A stretch of 64,000 nucleotides of DNA from Hermatobates lingyangjiaoensis. Its lineage: Eukaryota > Arthropoda > Insecta > Hemiptera > Hermatobatidae. The stretch is taken from positions 10,001 to 74,000 of the forward strand of contig JAPFBL010000546.1 of the NCBI GenBank assembly GCA_026182355.1. The letters run 5' to 3'. The stretch's first letter is position 1; the number at the start of each line of letters is the position of its first letter. Below, piece after piece: positions 10,160 to 21,359 of the stretch. Below the pieces are notes generated by a model. That model had not been told where the DNA came from. It worked only from the letters and a program-made list of their open reading frames with translations, and made no database searches. The translations under genes were made by a program, and so were the position numbers.

Positions 10160-10378
10160 TTATAGTGTGGTATTTACTCATATTGGGAAAAGTATTATGA
10201 CTCGACAAAAAAAAAAGTTTATTATAAAAAAACTAACCAAGCAGAGTCCTTGCTTGGTGTCACTCACTGAATAACCACCTCAGGAGAGCAGGTGTAACCT
10301 GAAGAAGAACATCAAGTGTTTGAAACGCGTAAACCTTTTTTGTGTAGAGACATAATATTTTCCCCCAATACGGAGACA
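10160..10378. mobile_element. PLE terminal pair, 'GAAACGCG' family
   Basis: At left, TGGTATTTACTCAT is the antisense end of this family. At right, on plus, CTGAAGA (10299), an AACAT/GTGTT stem and GAAACGCG (10322-10329). Other members: 31978-32335, 37010-37100, 58250-58335, 60090-60235 and 61060-61140. Confidence 0.6.
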
Positions 10379-10619
10379 TTTAGATACAAAGAAACATATG
10401 GATCTTACATAACATTTTTCGGGGGAACTAACTGCAGTATTTTTTTTTAAATATCAAAATGTTATTATTTATTACATAATATCCATAGATGACGTATCCA
10501 CAACGGCGATGCAAGGTATATTACACTCTATTTATAGAAAACATAAAAAGTAATTAAAAAAAAATAGGTCCTTTTTTGGGATCAACCACCCATAAGCAAT
10601 CTGTGTATATAAAATACAT

Positions 10620-10632
10620 AGTTTGTCTGTCC

Positions 10633-10670
<38 letters not shown>

Positions 10671-10690
10671 CTGTCTGTCTGTCTGTCTGT

Positions 10691-10724
<34 letters not shown>

Positions 10725-10758
10725 CTGTCTGTCTGTCTGTCCGTCTGTCTGTCTGTCC

Positions 10759-10800
<42 letters not shown>

Positions 10801-10812
10801 CTGTCTGTCCGC
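10620..10812. repeat. (TCTG)n microsatellite
   Basis: About 190 bp of CTGT units with scattered CCGT variants, flanked by TATAGAAATAAAACTG on the right. It is open in several frames on both strands, but the translated products are pure repeat and I do not call them genes. Confidence 0.95.
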
Positions 10813-11639
10813 TATAGAAATAAAACTGGTGGCATTTAGATACAAAGAAACATATTGCTTTCTTTGCATTACTACTTACTTACTTACTACTTACTATTAC
10901 TTACTGCATTACTGCTTACTTTGCATATAAAAATATGTACTGCTTTATATTTTAAATAATTTCAATATATGAACATAACATATGGTGCCGAAGCCGTGGT
11001 TAACCTCAAATCATGACTCGTAAAATGAATCTTACATAACCTTTTTTGGGGGGAATTAAATAAAGTATTTTTTTTTAAATAACAAAATTTTACTATTTAG
11101 TACATAATATTCTCAGATGACGTATTCACATTGCCGATGCAGGATATTTTATACTCTATTTATAGGAAAAATAAAAATTATAAAAAAAATAAAGGTACTC
11201 TTTTTAAATACGTTTAGATGCCAAGAAATAGATGGATCTTTAAAAAAATTTTTGGGGGAACTAACTACGGTATTTTGATTTTGATCGGGGTCCTTTTTTG
11301 GGATAACTATCCCTTTCCGATAACCACTTATAACCAAAACGCTGGGGCATAATCTACCGACCAGGCAACGCCGGGTAGATCAGTTGGTTTTATTTTTTTT
11401 TATAGTTTCTTCTTCAAATACAATCATACATCGGTTCTACGGATTTCGGACAAAATCTAGAGCTTCATACATGACTGGATCAGCCAGACGTGGTCCGATA
11501 TTTCCTCCAGTTGACTACATGTCCAACCACATATATTCAACTGGAAATACATACATACATATGTATGTATGGCCACATGTTCCTGGCAGTTGATCACTAA
11601 ATGACATGTGATCGCTTTGTCATCACGTGGTGGACTACC

Positions 11640-12565
11640 TCATAAAGTAATCTTAGTAGGTTTACATCGTTTCAAACTTGAAAGGTTTACCTTAGAAGAC
11701 TACCCCAAGAAGTTATCTTCGTAAGATTTATTCATTTGAGGCTTAATAAGATTACCTTATAAGACTACCTCAAGAAATTATCTTCGAAGATTACTTCATT
11801 TCAGATATAGTAAGATTACCTTATAAGACTACCTCAAGAAGTATCTTCGTATGATTACTTCATTTCAGGCTTAGGCGGAGTAAGATTACCTTATAAGACT
11901 ACCTCAAGAAGTTATCTTCGTAAGATCACTTAATTTCAGGCTTAGTAATATTACCTTATAAGACTACCTCAAGAAGTCATTTTCGTAAAATTTATTCATC
12001 TCAGGCTTAGTAATATTACCTTATAAGACTACCTCAAGAATTTATCTTCGTAAGATTACTTCATTTCAAGCCTAGGCGTAGTAAGATTACCTTATAAGAC
12101 TACCTCAAGAAGTTATCTTCGTAAGATTGATTCATTTCAGTCTTAGTAAGATTACCTTATAAGATTACCTCAAAAATTAATCTTCGTAAGATTTATTCAT
12201 TTCAGGCCTAGGCGTAGTAAGATTACCTTATAAGACTACCTAAAGAAGTTGTCTTCGTAAGATTGATTCATTTCAGGCTTAGTAAGATTACCTTATAAGA
12301 TTACCTCAAAAATTAATCTTCGTAAGATTTATTCATTTCAGGCCTAGGCGTAGTAAGATTACCTTATAAGACTACCTAAAGAAGTTGTCTTCGTAAGATT
12401 TATTCATTTCAGGCTTAGTAAGATTACCTTATAAGATTACCTCAAAAATTAATCTTCGTAAGATTACTTCATTTCAGACCTAGGCGTAGTAAGATTACCT
12501 TATAAGACTACCTCAAGAAGATATCTTCATAAGGTTACTTAATTTCAAACTTAATACTTGAAGGT
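11640..12565. repeat. Minisatellite of 65/71-bp units with 136-bp higher-order period
   Basis: About 13 units share AAGATTACCTTATAAGACTA, CCTCAAGAAGTTATCTTCGT and TTCATTTCAGG. A longer variant adds CCTAGGCGTAG. That insert starts at 12071, 12207, 12343 and 12479, exactly 136 bp apart, so the right half is three copies of a long+short dimer. Confidence 0.9.
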
Positions 12566-12589
12566 ATTACCTTAGGAACACTTACAGCT

Positions 12590-13215
12590 GTTTGGTCCGA
12601 GTTTTTTGACCTTTTTTGGTCGAATATTCAACATGTTTTTTTCTAACTATACCAGCTTCCGAAATACTGTAAAACCTGTATGTTTCGGACAATCGGGAAT
12701 TTCGGACAGGTGTTTCTCCCTTTTAGTCTGTAGAACAAACGTATACGTCTATATTATTGTTATTTAGTAAAATTAGCGCTGAGTGACTTTTTAACTTTTT
12801 AGTCACCATTTCACAGAAAACTAAAAACCAATAAGTCCTTACTATTATATATTTTCCTTAATTTATTTTTGAATGTTTGTCATCTGTCTATATTAGTTTT
12901 ACCTCGACCTAATAAGAAATTTAGAAGTTTTGAAATAACCTGAATATTGACAATACAATAGCAAAATACAATTACAATTACTAATTTTTGGTTAAGCCAT
13001 CATAAGGAGAAGAAAAGGATCGAATTATACTGGTGATAAAACTGTTGGGAACTAACAGTGTAGTCATGCTGATGTACTTGGTGAAAAAGTTACCAGAAAT
13101 GTAAATGAAGGCGGAAAAATATCGTAGAAAGAAAATAAAAAACTATACGAAAGTACACCAATTAATAATAGAACTTATTTAACTTAATTGATATAATAAT
13201 AGTAATATAAATATA
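12590..13215. other. AT-rich spacer, nothing recognised
   Basis: No supported gene or repeat boundary. Contains CTTTTTTGGTCGAATATTC near 12612 and ordinary A/T-rich sequence. Confidence 0.4.
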
Positions 13216-13216
13216 A

Positions 13217-13537
13217 GGGGTCGGGCTAGCTCAGTGGTTACGTGCTCGCCTCTGAACTGATAGGACCGGGGTTCGATCCCCACCTGGCCCTCGATTTATT
13301 CATGCGGGAGGTCAATAAATCTGAGCACGTCGTCCCTCGGAGAAGGACGTTAAACTGTCGGTCCCGAGCCTGTACAATGCCAGGTTCTCGTTAAAGATCC
13401 CTACTCTAAATACATTTGAGTTAGGCAAAATTTAGGACTCCCACTGTAGAATCAGTCTTCATTGTGTGGTATCACAAAGGGCCAATGCTCGGCCTAAGTG
13501 TGTTCTCTTGTGGGACTACCACTGCAACCTAACCTAA
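13217..13537 (+). mobile_element. tRNA-derived SINE, full length
   Basis: The 5' head looks like a tRNA: box A-like TAGCTCAGTGG and box B-like GGGGTTCGATCCC, with the ends able to pair as an acceptor stem (GGGCCAGG-type with CCTGGCCC). The body has a hairpin around GATTTATTCA...AATAAATCTG, then ACGTCGTCCCTCGGAGAAGG, CTCGTTAAAGATCCCTACTC and TGGTATCACAAAGGGCCAAT. The tail is (CCTAA)n. About 320 bp, presumably transcribed by Pol III and mobilised by a LINE. The partner is not identified here. Confidence 0.85.
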
Positions 13538-13584
13538 TATAAATATAAATCAGTGATAATAAGAAATAAAAGAATGAAAACTAT

Positions 13585-13904
13585 AAGGTTAGGTTGCAGT
13601 GGTAGTCCCACAAGGGAACACACATAGACGGAATTATTGGCCCTTTGTGATACCACACAAAGAAGATTGATTCTACATTACAGAAGATTGATAAACTCAA
13701 GTGTATTTAGAGTAGGGATCTTTAACGAGTACTTGACATCGTACAGGCTCGGGACCGACGGATTAACGTCCTCTCCTGAGGGATGACGTGCTTAGATTTA
13801 TATATACACTTTCCATGTAATTAAATCGAGGGCTATAGTGGGTATGAACCCTGGACCTACTAGTTCAAAAGCGAGCATGTTGCCACTAAGCTAAACTGGT
13901 TCCC
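13585..13904 (-). mobile_element. tRNA-derived SINE, inverted neighbour
   Basis: Same family as 13217-13537, opposite strand, 47 bp away, tails facing each other. Head box A is TAGCTTAGTGG and the body is diverged. The pair forms a large inverted repeat. Confidence 0.8.
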
Positions 13905-13909
13905 ATGAA

Positions 13910-14660
13910 AAGAATAAAAAATAATGGTTAAATAAAGATGTTTATACTACTGTAATAAAAGTACGTTAAAGACTGGCTGACTTGTCAACGAAAAGCGTAA
14001 ACTATTGGTAACCAGAACATGACTTGGGATCCCTTTTATGACCCAAGCAAGACATAAAAAGAATTTAACAACATTTACTCCTTAAATGTGTAAAATAGAT
14101 AATAAAGTTGTAGTAAAGTAAAAATAACTAAACATCTAAATTGGTAAAAGTGAAGAAATCCTAAAAGTAAAATTATACAAGACGACACACATACACACAC
14201 CAACCACACACACACACACACAACACACACACACACACACCCCACCACACATACCCAAACAAAAAAAAAAAAAATAAAAATTATAATATAATAACGTATA
14301 ACAATTCTAATATTCCCCGCACATTGTTTACCAAATTTGTTCAGTTTAGGTTTGTTAAAAGATTAAAAATTATTTGCTGCAATAAAAAGTGGCATTTAAA
14401 AATAAAAAACCCAACACACCTCAGCCCCCCCCCGAAAAATTTAAACCCAAACACACCACAAAACACACAGCCACAAACCCTAACCACACAAAAAAAAACA
14501 AACAAACCAAACCAACCAATAAGATAAATAACGATACTACAACGTAGGAAATAGATAACGTTTCTCGAAAGGGCGAAACGGCCCAGACACCCCCCCCGAA
14601 AAACAGAAGGTTTGAGGATTGAAAAACCCGGTCTTTCAAATCAGGTGGCAGTACCACTTT
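13910..14660. other. Spacer with (CA)n and A/C-rich tracts
   Basis: A (CA)n-type tract at about 14185-14260 and an A/C-rich stretch at 14405-14520. Frames open here are compositional. Confidence 0.5.
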
Positions 14661-15560
14661 CAGCTTTGCCCCTTTTGGGTCAGATTATTTAAGTGTGTAA
14701 AACAAAAAAAACCTAAAGATCCAGATGGGTGATGAATATCTCAGATCGTTCTGAGAATTGCCCCAACTTTGATGCTATATTTAAATTTGTGATCAACAAC
14801 ACTGTTCTCATTAAAAGAGTATGTTTATACTTCAATGACTTTTTTTTTGTTTTTGTTTAATATGTATTGTTAACTAATGCTGTTCTTTTATATTGTATCT
14901 TGCGCTGAAATGGCCCACCTGTCAGATTTTTAAATCAATGTGGCCACCTGTCAAATTTTAAAGTTAATGTTTCCCGAGAGTCAAAATAATTGTGCCCACC
15001 CCTGTTATATACCAACATTTGTCTAAACATTTTTCCTCGTATTTTAATATCTATTTACACATCTATTCTATTAAATTATTCTCTAAAAATTGTTATTAAA
15101 TGTATATTTTCATTCCAAAGAATAACAAACAAAATAACAAACGTCTACCTCGAAAGATGTCTTCGTAACTCGACTGCAGTCTCGAGGGAAACCTGCAATG
15201 TAAAAGTATAAAATTACATACATTTTTGTTTATCTATGTTATATAGTGTAATATAAGCTTAAAAAGAGCAGTTAATTATTTTTTTTTATAATATAAATTA
15301 TTCAATGTTGAGGAGTTTTTTTTTAAACTGGTTGATCATTTTGTTAAATAATTGCCCACCCCTATTCTGAGGACATCATAATCATACTAGATTTACTTCC
15401 TCTATTAATTTTTTATTTGATTTTATTTTAAATTAATTTATATTTCCGCAATTGTTGAGATAAATCGTGTTATTGCATTGCTGATTTTCATTGTTTTACC
15501 TTTTTGGAAATAGATTATATAATTAATTTATTATTAAATTAATTTGAAGAACAGATTAGG
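14661..15560. other. Spacer with loose repeats of 'GCCCACC' blocks
   Basis: GGCCCACCTGTCAGATTTT-like blocks recur near 14911 and 14941, and GCCCACCCCT occurs near 14995 and 15353. No gene seen. Confidence 0.35.
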
Positions 15561-15935
15561 CCTAGGGGGGGGTGGGGGGGATGACTACCAAACATTATAG
15601 ACAATCAATAGGTCTGACTAGTAGGGAAGCGTGGTTAATCTCCATCTGAAATATAACTGAAGAGAGAGAGTGAGAGAGAGGGTGAGAGACCAGAGGAGCA
15701 GATTAACAGAATGGACTGACTGTGGGGGGGGGGGGGGGGTGCTTATCTAGGCTTGCTGTGACTCTGCAGTTAAAGGGCCTAATGCTGCCACGATAGCGTT
15801 CAAGGCCCCCCCCCCCTCCCACCAGACCACCTTCCACTACTATTCCAAACCCCTTTACAGTCTCGTTAACCATTAAAAACCCCCTCTCACGCCCCCCCCC
15901 CCCCACCAACCATCAAACTCAATCACTTCGCAGCA
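15561..15935. repeat. Poly-G/poly-C tracts with a (GA)n tract
   Basis: G-run near 15567-15580, (GA)n-like at 15661-15686, G-run of about 17 at 15723-15739, C-runs near 15807 and 15893. Candidate G-quadruplex/i-motif sequence. No gene. Confidence 0.6.
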
Positions 15936-16166
15936 CTTTAAATTGTTATATTTGAAAATTAAAACAATATTAGTTTATTTAAAGAGACGATAATTACCTA
16001 CAATTATAATTAACTCGTATTTCATTATTACTCAGCATTTAATAATAATGGACTAATTAATTTAATTGATACCGTTTATCTTCCTGATTTTGTATATGCT
16101 TGTAATTAACGGTTTACACAAACGACACTACGAGTATCCTATTGATATTGCATACACATGCTTTTT

Positions 16167-16625
16167 AGCTACTTGACCTTTGACCCCCCCCCCCCACTAC
16201 CGTCTAGACAAACTTACCATACATACCCTCCGATCATCTTTAATACATTCATTACCTTTTATATAAATTAATAGTACATGCATACTTTCTACGCTACGCC
16301 AACTTCTATAAGACTTACATTAGATCCTTTTGACTCCTTTCCCCCCCCCCCCCCCAATAGCCAGACAAAACTTATCATCATACCCCCCGCCCGATCATCT
16401 TTCGTAGTTTCATTACCTTTTATATAAATTATAAAAAGTAATAACTTGGTGCTTTTAGCTACTTGACCTTTGACCCCCCCCCCCCCCCCCATAACCAGAC
16501 AAAACTTATCATCATACCCCCGCCCGATCATCTTTCATAGTTTCATTAACTTATATATAAATTATAAAAAGTATATAACTTGTAGGTTTTAGCTACTTGA
16601 CCTTTGACCCCCCCCCCCCCCCCTC
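16167..16625. repeat. Tandem repeat of about 134-145 bp, each unit with a C-run
   Basis: AGCTACTTGACCTTTGACC followed by 12-18 C occurs at 16167, 16457 and 16591, with a diverged unit near 16320. Between them CCAGACAAAACTTATCATCA and TTATATAAATTATAAAAAGT recur. About 3.4 units. Confidence 0.8.
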
Positions 16626-16713
16626 GAAATTGACGACCCCCCCCCGCAATGCCCGTTCGTTCATTAACTATAATTCTAAAATTCAATTGTGTTTCACTGC
16701 TTTACCCGTATCA

Positions 16714-16790
16714 CCCAAAGTCCTGCCAATGTTCAGTCTATGTGTGTTCTCTCGTGTGACTGGCTATTACTGCAACATAACCTAGCCTCG
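16714..16790 (+). mobile_element. SINE 3' fragment
   Basis: CCAATGTTCAGTCTATGTGTG, TTCTCTCGTGTGACT and ACTGCAACATAACCTA match the 3' third of the SINE family. Confidence 0.65.
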
Positions 16791-16946
16791 TTTCTGTTCG
16801 CTTATAACGGTCTTTAAGATTTGGTTAATGATGGGAGAGGGATAAGCAGGATATTTCGCAGTTGGCACTCAAAATCGAAAGGAAGACTAAAAAGTGGTTG
16901 AATGATTTGGAGGACTTAAGATCGCTGTAAGGTTAGATAAACCCTA

Positions 16947-17540
16947 GGGAGCCAGGCTAGCTCAGTGGTTACGTACTCGCCTCTGAACTGATAGGATTGG
17001 GGTTCAATCCTCACCTGGCCCTCGATTTATTCACGCGGAATGTGAATAAATCTGAGCACGTCGTCCCTCGGAGAAGGATGTTAAACCATTGGTCCCGTGC
17101 CTGTACGATGTCAGTAACTCGTTAAAGATCCCTACTCTAAATATACTTGAGTTAGGCAAAATTTAGGAACTTCACTGTAGAATCAATCTTCATTGTATGA
17201 CGTATTACGTATGTTATGGAGCCATGTTAGCTCAGTGGTTAACTTACTCGCCTCTGAACTGATTGGACCAGGGTTCGATCCCCAGCTGGCCCTCGATTTA
17301 TTCATGCAGGAAGTAAATAAATCTGAGGACGTCGTTCCTCGGAGAAGAACGTTAAACTGTCGGTCCCAAGCCTGAACGATGTCAGGTACTCGTTAAAGAT
17401 CCCTACTCTAAATACACTTGAGTTAGACAAAATTTAGAATTCCCAATGTAGAATTAATCTTCATTGTGTGGTATCACAAAGGGCCAATGCTCGGCCTATG
17501 TGTGTTCCCTTGTGGGACTGCAACCTAACCTAACCTAACC
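16947..17540 (+). mobile_element. Head-to-tail SINE dimer with target-site duplication
   Basis: Copy 1, about 16947-17203, has a complete tRNA-like head but lacks the 3' quarter. Copy 2, about 17217-17540, is full length with a (CCTAA)n tail. The pair is flanked by a perfect 13-bp direct repeat containing AGATAAACCCTA (16934-16946 and 17541-17553). The duplication surrounds both copies, so they were inserted together, or copy 2 integrated into the tail of copy 1. Confidence 0.85.
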
Positions 17541-17554
17541 TAGATAAACCCTAT

Positions 17555-18200
17555 CACTGTTCAGTATCATAAAATAATAAAAATCAATGTTATATTTGTT
17601 TCGAAGTTCATATATTCTTGTTAAACATCAATTCTACGGTTATTTATAAACAACAAATAATGTTAAAAACGTTTAATGGATAAGGGAGGGTAAAATTGAC
17701 TAAAATTTTACTTCCGATGAATGCTCCTAAAAAAAAAAGATTTTTTAATTAATTACTACCTTTTAAAAAGAATTAATTTATTTAGGATATTGTCAAGTAA
17801 TAATGAAAATGGCCTAGGACGGCATTTCATGAAGAGACCCATGCAAATATTGACGATCCAGTATTTCACTGAATTATGTTCTCGTGCACCTGATTCCAAT
17901 TAGATTGCGCGTATTAATTAATTAATTAGTAAATTAATTACCATCGCTATGACTAAGGAAATGTTAAGAGATTGAATAAAAAACATTCTCTTCAAATATT
18001 AACATTCATTGTTTGATTCAGTTAGTGACAGTATACTTTATATATATATATATAAATAAAAAAAGAAAAGGATTCCGTCTGTACATTGCTTAGAACTGAC
18101 TCATTTCGTGTTATCTTTACGTTTTATATATTGCAGAAACTGAATTTCCCCTTAGAGAAATTTCTGTATGTGTGTTTGTACGCAAAATTTTGTCATAAGT
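17555..18200. other. AT-rich spacer
   Basis: No supported gene. A (TA)n tract lies at about 18040-18055. Confidence 0.4.
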
Positions 18201-18204
18201 AAAC

Positions 18205-18470
18205 ACAGCCAGCAACTGATGGACTGATTGCACCGGGGTTCGATCCTCACCTGGCCCTCGATTTATTCACGCGGAAGGTGAATAAATCTGAGCACGTCGT
18301 CCCTCGGAGAAGGATAAAAATTAAACCGTCGGTCCCGTGCCTGTACGATGTCAGGAACACGTAAACACTAAGAACACATAGGAGCGTGTCAGTTACTGAC
18401 ATCGTACAGGCACAGGACCAACTGTTTAACATCCTTCTCCGAGGGACGATGTATTCAGATTTATAAGTGT
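18205..18470. mobile_element. SINE fragment followed by an inverted SINE fragment
   Basis: Plus-strand SINE from just before box B through GTACGATGTCAGGAACACGT (about 18212-18360), then minus-strand SINE from ACTGACATCGTACAGG to CAGATTTATAAG (about 18393-18465). The junction carries ACACTAAGAACAC and TTCTTAGTGTTC inverted copies. Confidence 0.75.
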
Positions 18471-18479
18471 TCTTAGTGT

Positions 18480-18898
18480 TCCTAAGAACACTAGGAACAC
18501 TTAAAATCTAAGATTTGAATAGATTGGATATGCAACGTAGGAGCGAAGATATGAAATTTTAAACTGTGTTTGGTGAGCTACACAGAAATTATTATTATAA
18601 AAATAGAAATATAAAATTATTTATTCATATTATTTTAAAAAGTGTCTAATTCTGTGGCAAGTAAGTAGTGTAAGTTAATTTTAATTTCGTTTGCGTTTAA
18701 GCTTCCAATATGAGTTTCTTACAAGGTGTTCCCCGGTGTTCAAGATCCACTATCTATTCAGAATAACGGGCTTTGTGAACGAGTAATTCTCACCCCTGAT
18801 AATGAACAGGAAGAAAAAATTCAATAAACAAGCTGTTACACTATATCAATCTGAGGGAAGAACTTACAAGTCAGTAAACAGAGTGATTAGTGATGAGG
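18480..18898. other. Spacer, possible transposon relic
   Basis: The frame around 18797-18895 reads RKKKFNKQAVTLYQSEGRTY, which has a helix-turn-helix flavour but is too short to assign. Nothing else is recognised. Confidence 0.2.
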
Positions 18899-19203
18899 AC
18901 GCTCAGTGGTTAGCATGCTCGCCTTTGAACTGGTAGGTCCGGGGTTCGATACCCACCTGGTCATCGATTTATTCACGTGGGAGGTGAATAAATCTGAGCA
19001 CGTCGTCCCTTGGAGAGGACATAAAGCCGTCAGTCCCGAGCCTGTACGATGTCAGGTACTCGTTAAAGATCCCTACTCTAAATACACTTGAGTTAGGCAA
19101 AATTTAGGACTTCCCAATGTAGAATCAGTCGTATTGTGTAGTATCACAAAGGGCCCAATGTTCAGTCTATGGTGTTCCCTTGTGGGACTGCCACTGCAAC
19201 CTA
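18899..19203 (+). mobile_element. tRNA-derived SINE, slightly 5' truncated
   Basis: Starts in box A (GCTCAGTGGTTAGCATGC) and has box B GGGGTTCGATACC and the whole body. The usual (CCTAA)n tail is replaced by (CTA)n, about 19203-19232. A segment GATTAGTGATGAGGA just before the SINE is inverted just after it (TCCTCATCACTAATC, about 19252-19266). Confidence 0.8.
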
Positions 19204-19458
19204 CTACTACTACTACTACTACTACTAGTAGTAGTAATGATGAGAAAGCAGTTCCTCATCACTAATCAGTAACTGCTCCTGGACCCCCTGATCATAAGTT
19301 AAAATTTAAAATAGGGGCACCAATCATGAGTGCCCCAAAAATATGCAACGTGACACGACTCTGACTTTGTGCTCTACACAGATACGTCATGGAGGTAGAC
19401 ATCATGACTGGGTGTGGTACTGGGGAGTCTCTGTTTACATCACGCATATCATTGATTC

Positions 19459-19625
19459 CGATGTCAGGTACTCGTTAAAGATCCCAACTCTAAATACACT
19501 TGAGTTAGGCAAAATTTAAGACTCCTAAAGTACAGTCAAACTTCATTGTGTGGTATCACAAAGGACCCAATGTATGGTCTATGTGTGTTCCCTTGTGGGA
19601 CTACCACTCAACCTAACCTAACCTA
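19459..19625 (+). mobile_element. SINE, 5' truncated
   Basis: Begins GATGTCAGGTACTCGTTAAAG and ends with (CCTAA)n. The 5' truncation is typical of target-primed reverse transcription. Confidence 0.8.
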
Positions 19626-19639
19626 ACCTATATTTATGG

Positions 19640-20560
19640 ATTAAATTTTAATTATTGTTTGAAATATTGTCTTTCTATTTCATTAGCCTCTACTAAAAGA
19701 CCTGTGACCTCTTGGGTTACTCTTTATTGAGCAATTGTGACAAAGATAATAAAATAAATTCACCGAAATTGATTAGCAAGAAGAGATCGCTGGCCCAAAG
19801 TAGCGACATAGTATTCTGAACAAGTTTCGAGATACACAGCAAATATGAAAAAAAAAATAAAAAAAATCATTAAATGTTAAACATTCCATTTATTTTACCA
19901 AACACAAACAAAATAACAAGAATGGAAGAAATGTTTACTCTACAAAATTCTAGAGTTCATTTAAAATAATCGAAGTTTAATTTAAAGTAATCCAAGTGTA
20001 ATTTATAATAAATCCAAGCTTAAATTAAAATTATCCAAGTTTAATTTAATACTGTTGAAATTGATTTAAAGCATTTATCAACTTGAAATACATATATATA
20101 TCTATACTGAGGTTTAAATTGAACTTGGATTATTTTAAATTAACCCGGAAAAAGTTGAAAAAATATTAGTTGGTAGAATAGTAAAATAATAATAAAGAAT
20201 AATATTAATAGTTATCGTAATACAACTTTAAACTGTCACTAAAGTTAATGAAATAATTAAAACCTGATTATTATATAGTCATTCAATTAATTCATAAAAT
20301 AATAATTGATTTAATAACCTAACCGTACAGCAAGCCCAAGGAGTTACTACATTCTCTCACCAGGAAGCGCTACTTTGAGTTTGGCCGCAATCAAAGAAAT
20401 GTTATAATAATATAGATATTAAATACGCTAATATCTACTACGTACGTACGCTGAGTTTTAGCACTCATTTACGATATTCTAATTATAATGTTACAGCAAT
20501 TAGTGTAATTTGACTCCGTCAATTATCCATGGTAATATAATCCACAGCTAATTATAATAT
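19640..20560. repeat. AT-rich spacer with loose inverted repeats
   Basis: Blocks of TTTAATTTAAAGTAATCCAAG occur in loose tandem at about 19965-20055, and an inverted copy (ACTTGGATTATTTTAAATTAA) lies near 20123-20143. Perhaps a decayed foldback element. No gene. Confidence 0.4.
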
Positions 20561-20561
20561 T

Positions 20562-21345
20562 TAGGCAATGATGCAGTTTGTCTGGTCATTACTGATAATT
20601 AGTAATTACTGATTAGTCATGGATTAAAGTGTCATTCAATTAAAGTAATTACTTCCTTTTTAAAAATGTTGCTTTAGATTTCTAAACCTTTATAGATATA
20701 GTAATATTATATGTATTAATATATAGCACAACCGCAATTCTCTATAAGATGTTTATATAACTAATGTATTCATGTATAAAGCAACGGTAATTCTCTATTT
20801 ATTTTAATTGTTACCCAAGTCTCGTAAGCAAGGTTGTGGCATTTCTTCAGAACCCGCTAGTGTATATAAAAACATATTTGATGACTAGGTATGTATTGTC
20901 CGAAAGAAACTTGCTGACCGATACAAAAGGAGATTTATTTTGAAAAGGGAAAAGAAGAAAAACAACTTTCCAAACTAATAGAAAGTTTGAAAACTGTGGG
21001 GTTTAAAGGATTTTTCACCCCTATGACTTCAAGTCAAGTTTAGCAAGGCGATCTTAGCGGGATCACTTGCCTTCGTTTTAATCTACGTTGAAATCTTTAG
21101 CGCGTAATTAAATTGAACGTACTAAATTTATAATGTGTTCACTGTTGTACACATCTTGGCTAGAGTAGATTAGTCATCATCAAGCTTCAATTACTTGGTT
21201 GTAAGTAAGAAGCTTAGTAACTGATACGTTTACCAAGTCATTACTCATAATTAGTAATCACCGATTAGTCATGGATTCAAGTTTCATTCAATTAAAGTAA
21301 TTACTTCTTTTCTAAAACTTTTGCTTTAAATTACTCTACTATCAT
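20562..21345. repeat. Direct repeat pair about 665 bp apart
   Basis: 20600-20690 and 21240-21330 share GATTAGTCATGGATT, TCATTCAATTAAAGTAATTA and TTTGCTTTA blocks in order. The sequence between them is unassigned. Confidence 0.55.
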
Positions 21346-21359
21346 GTTGTATTCAAACA

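Larger units (their letters stand above)
10060..11390 (+). mobile_element. Helitron-like region containing a (TCTG)n array
   Basis: The right end reads GGCAACGCCGGGTAGATCAG and then TTGGT (about 11364-11388), close to the hairpin-plus-CTAGT 3' ends of arthropod Helitrons. That comparison is from general knowledge. Two internal blocks, about 10395-10570 and 11030-11185, are diverged direct copies sharing GATGACGTAT and CTCTATTTATAG. TATAGAAATAAAACTG occurs at about 10115 and 10814, each after TCTG units. No Rep/helicase frame is visible. The left boundary is uncertain. Confidence 0.4.

Noticed and set aside
10576..10869. Open frames of Ser/Val/Cys/Leu or Arg/Gln/Thr/Asp repeats on both strands
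   Set aside because: They are direct translations of the (TCTG)n microsatellite, open in several frames at once, with no other features of a gene.
11640..12565. CRISPR-like array
   Set aside because: Repeated units have no unique spacers of constant length. It is a minisatellite with higher-order structure in eukaryotic-looking DNA.
13217..13290. Functional tRNA genes at SINE heads
   Set aside because: Box A and box B are present, but each head continues into the conserved SINE body and the heads vary in the anticodon arm. They are SINE promoters.
14324..14657. Pro/Asn/Thr-rich plus frame and its Gly/Val-rich minus shadow
   Set aside because: Arise from A/C-rich low-complexity sequence; no domain or start context.
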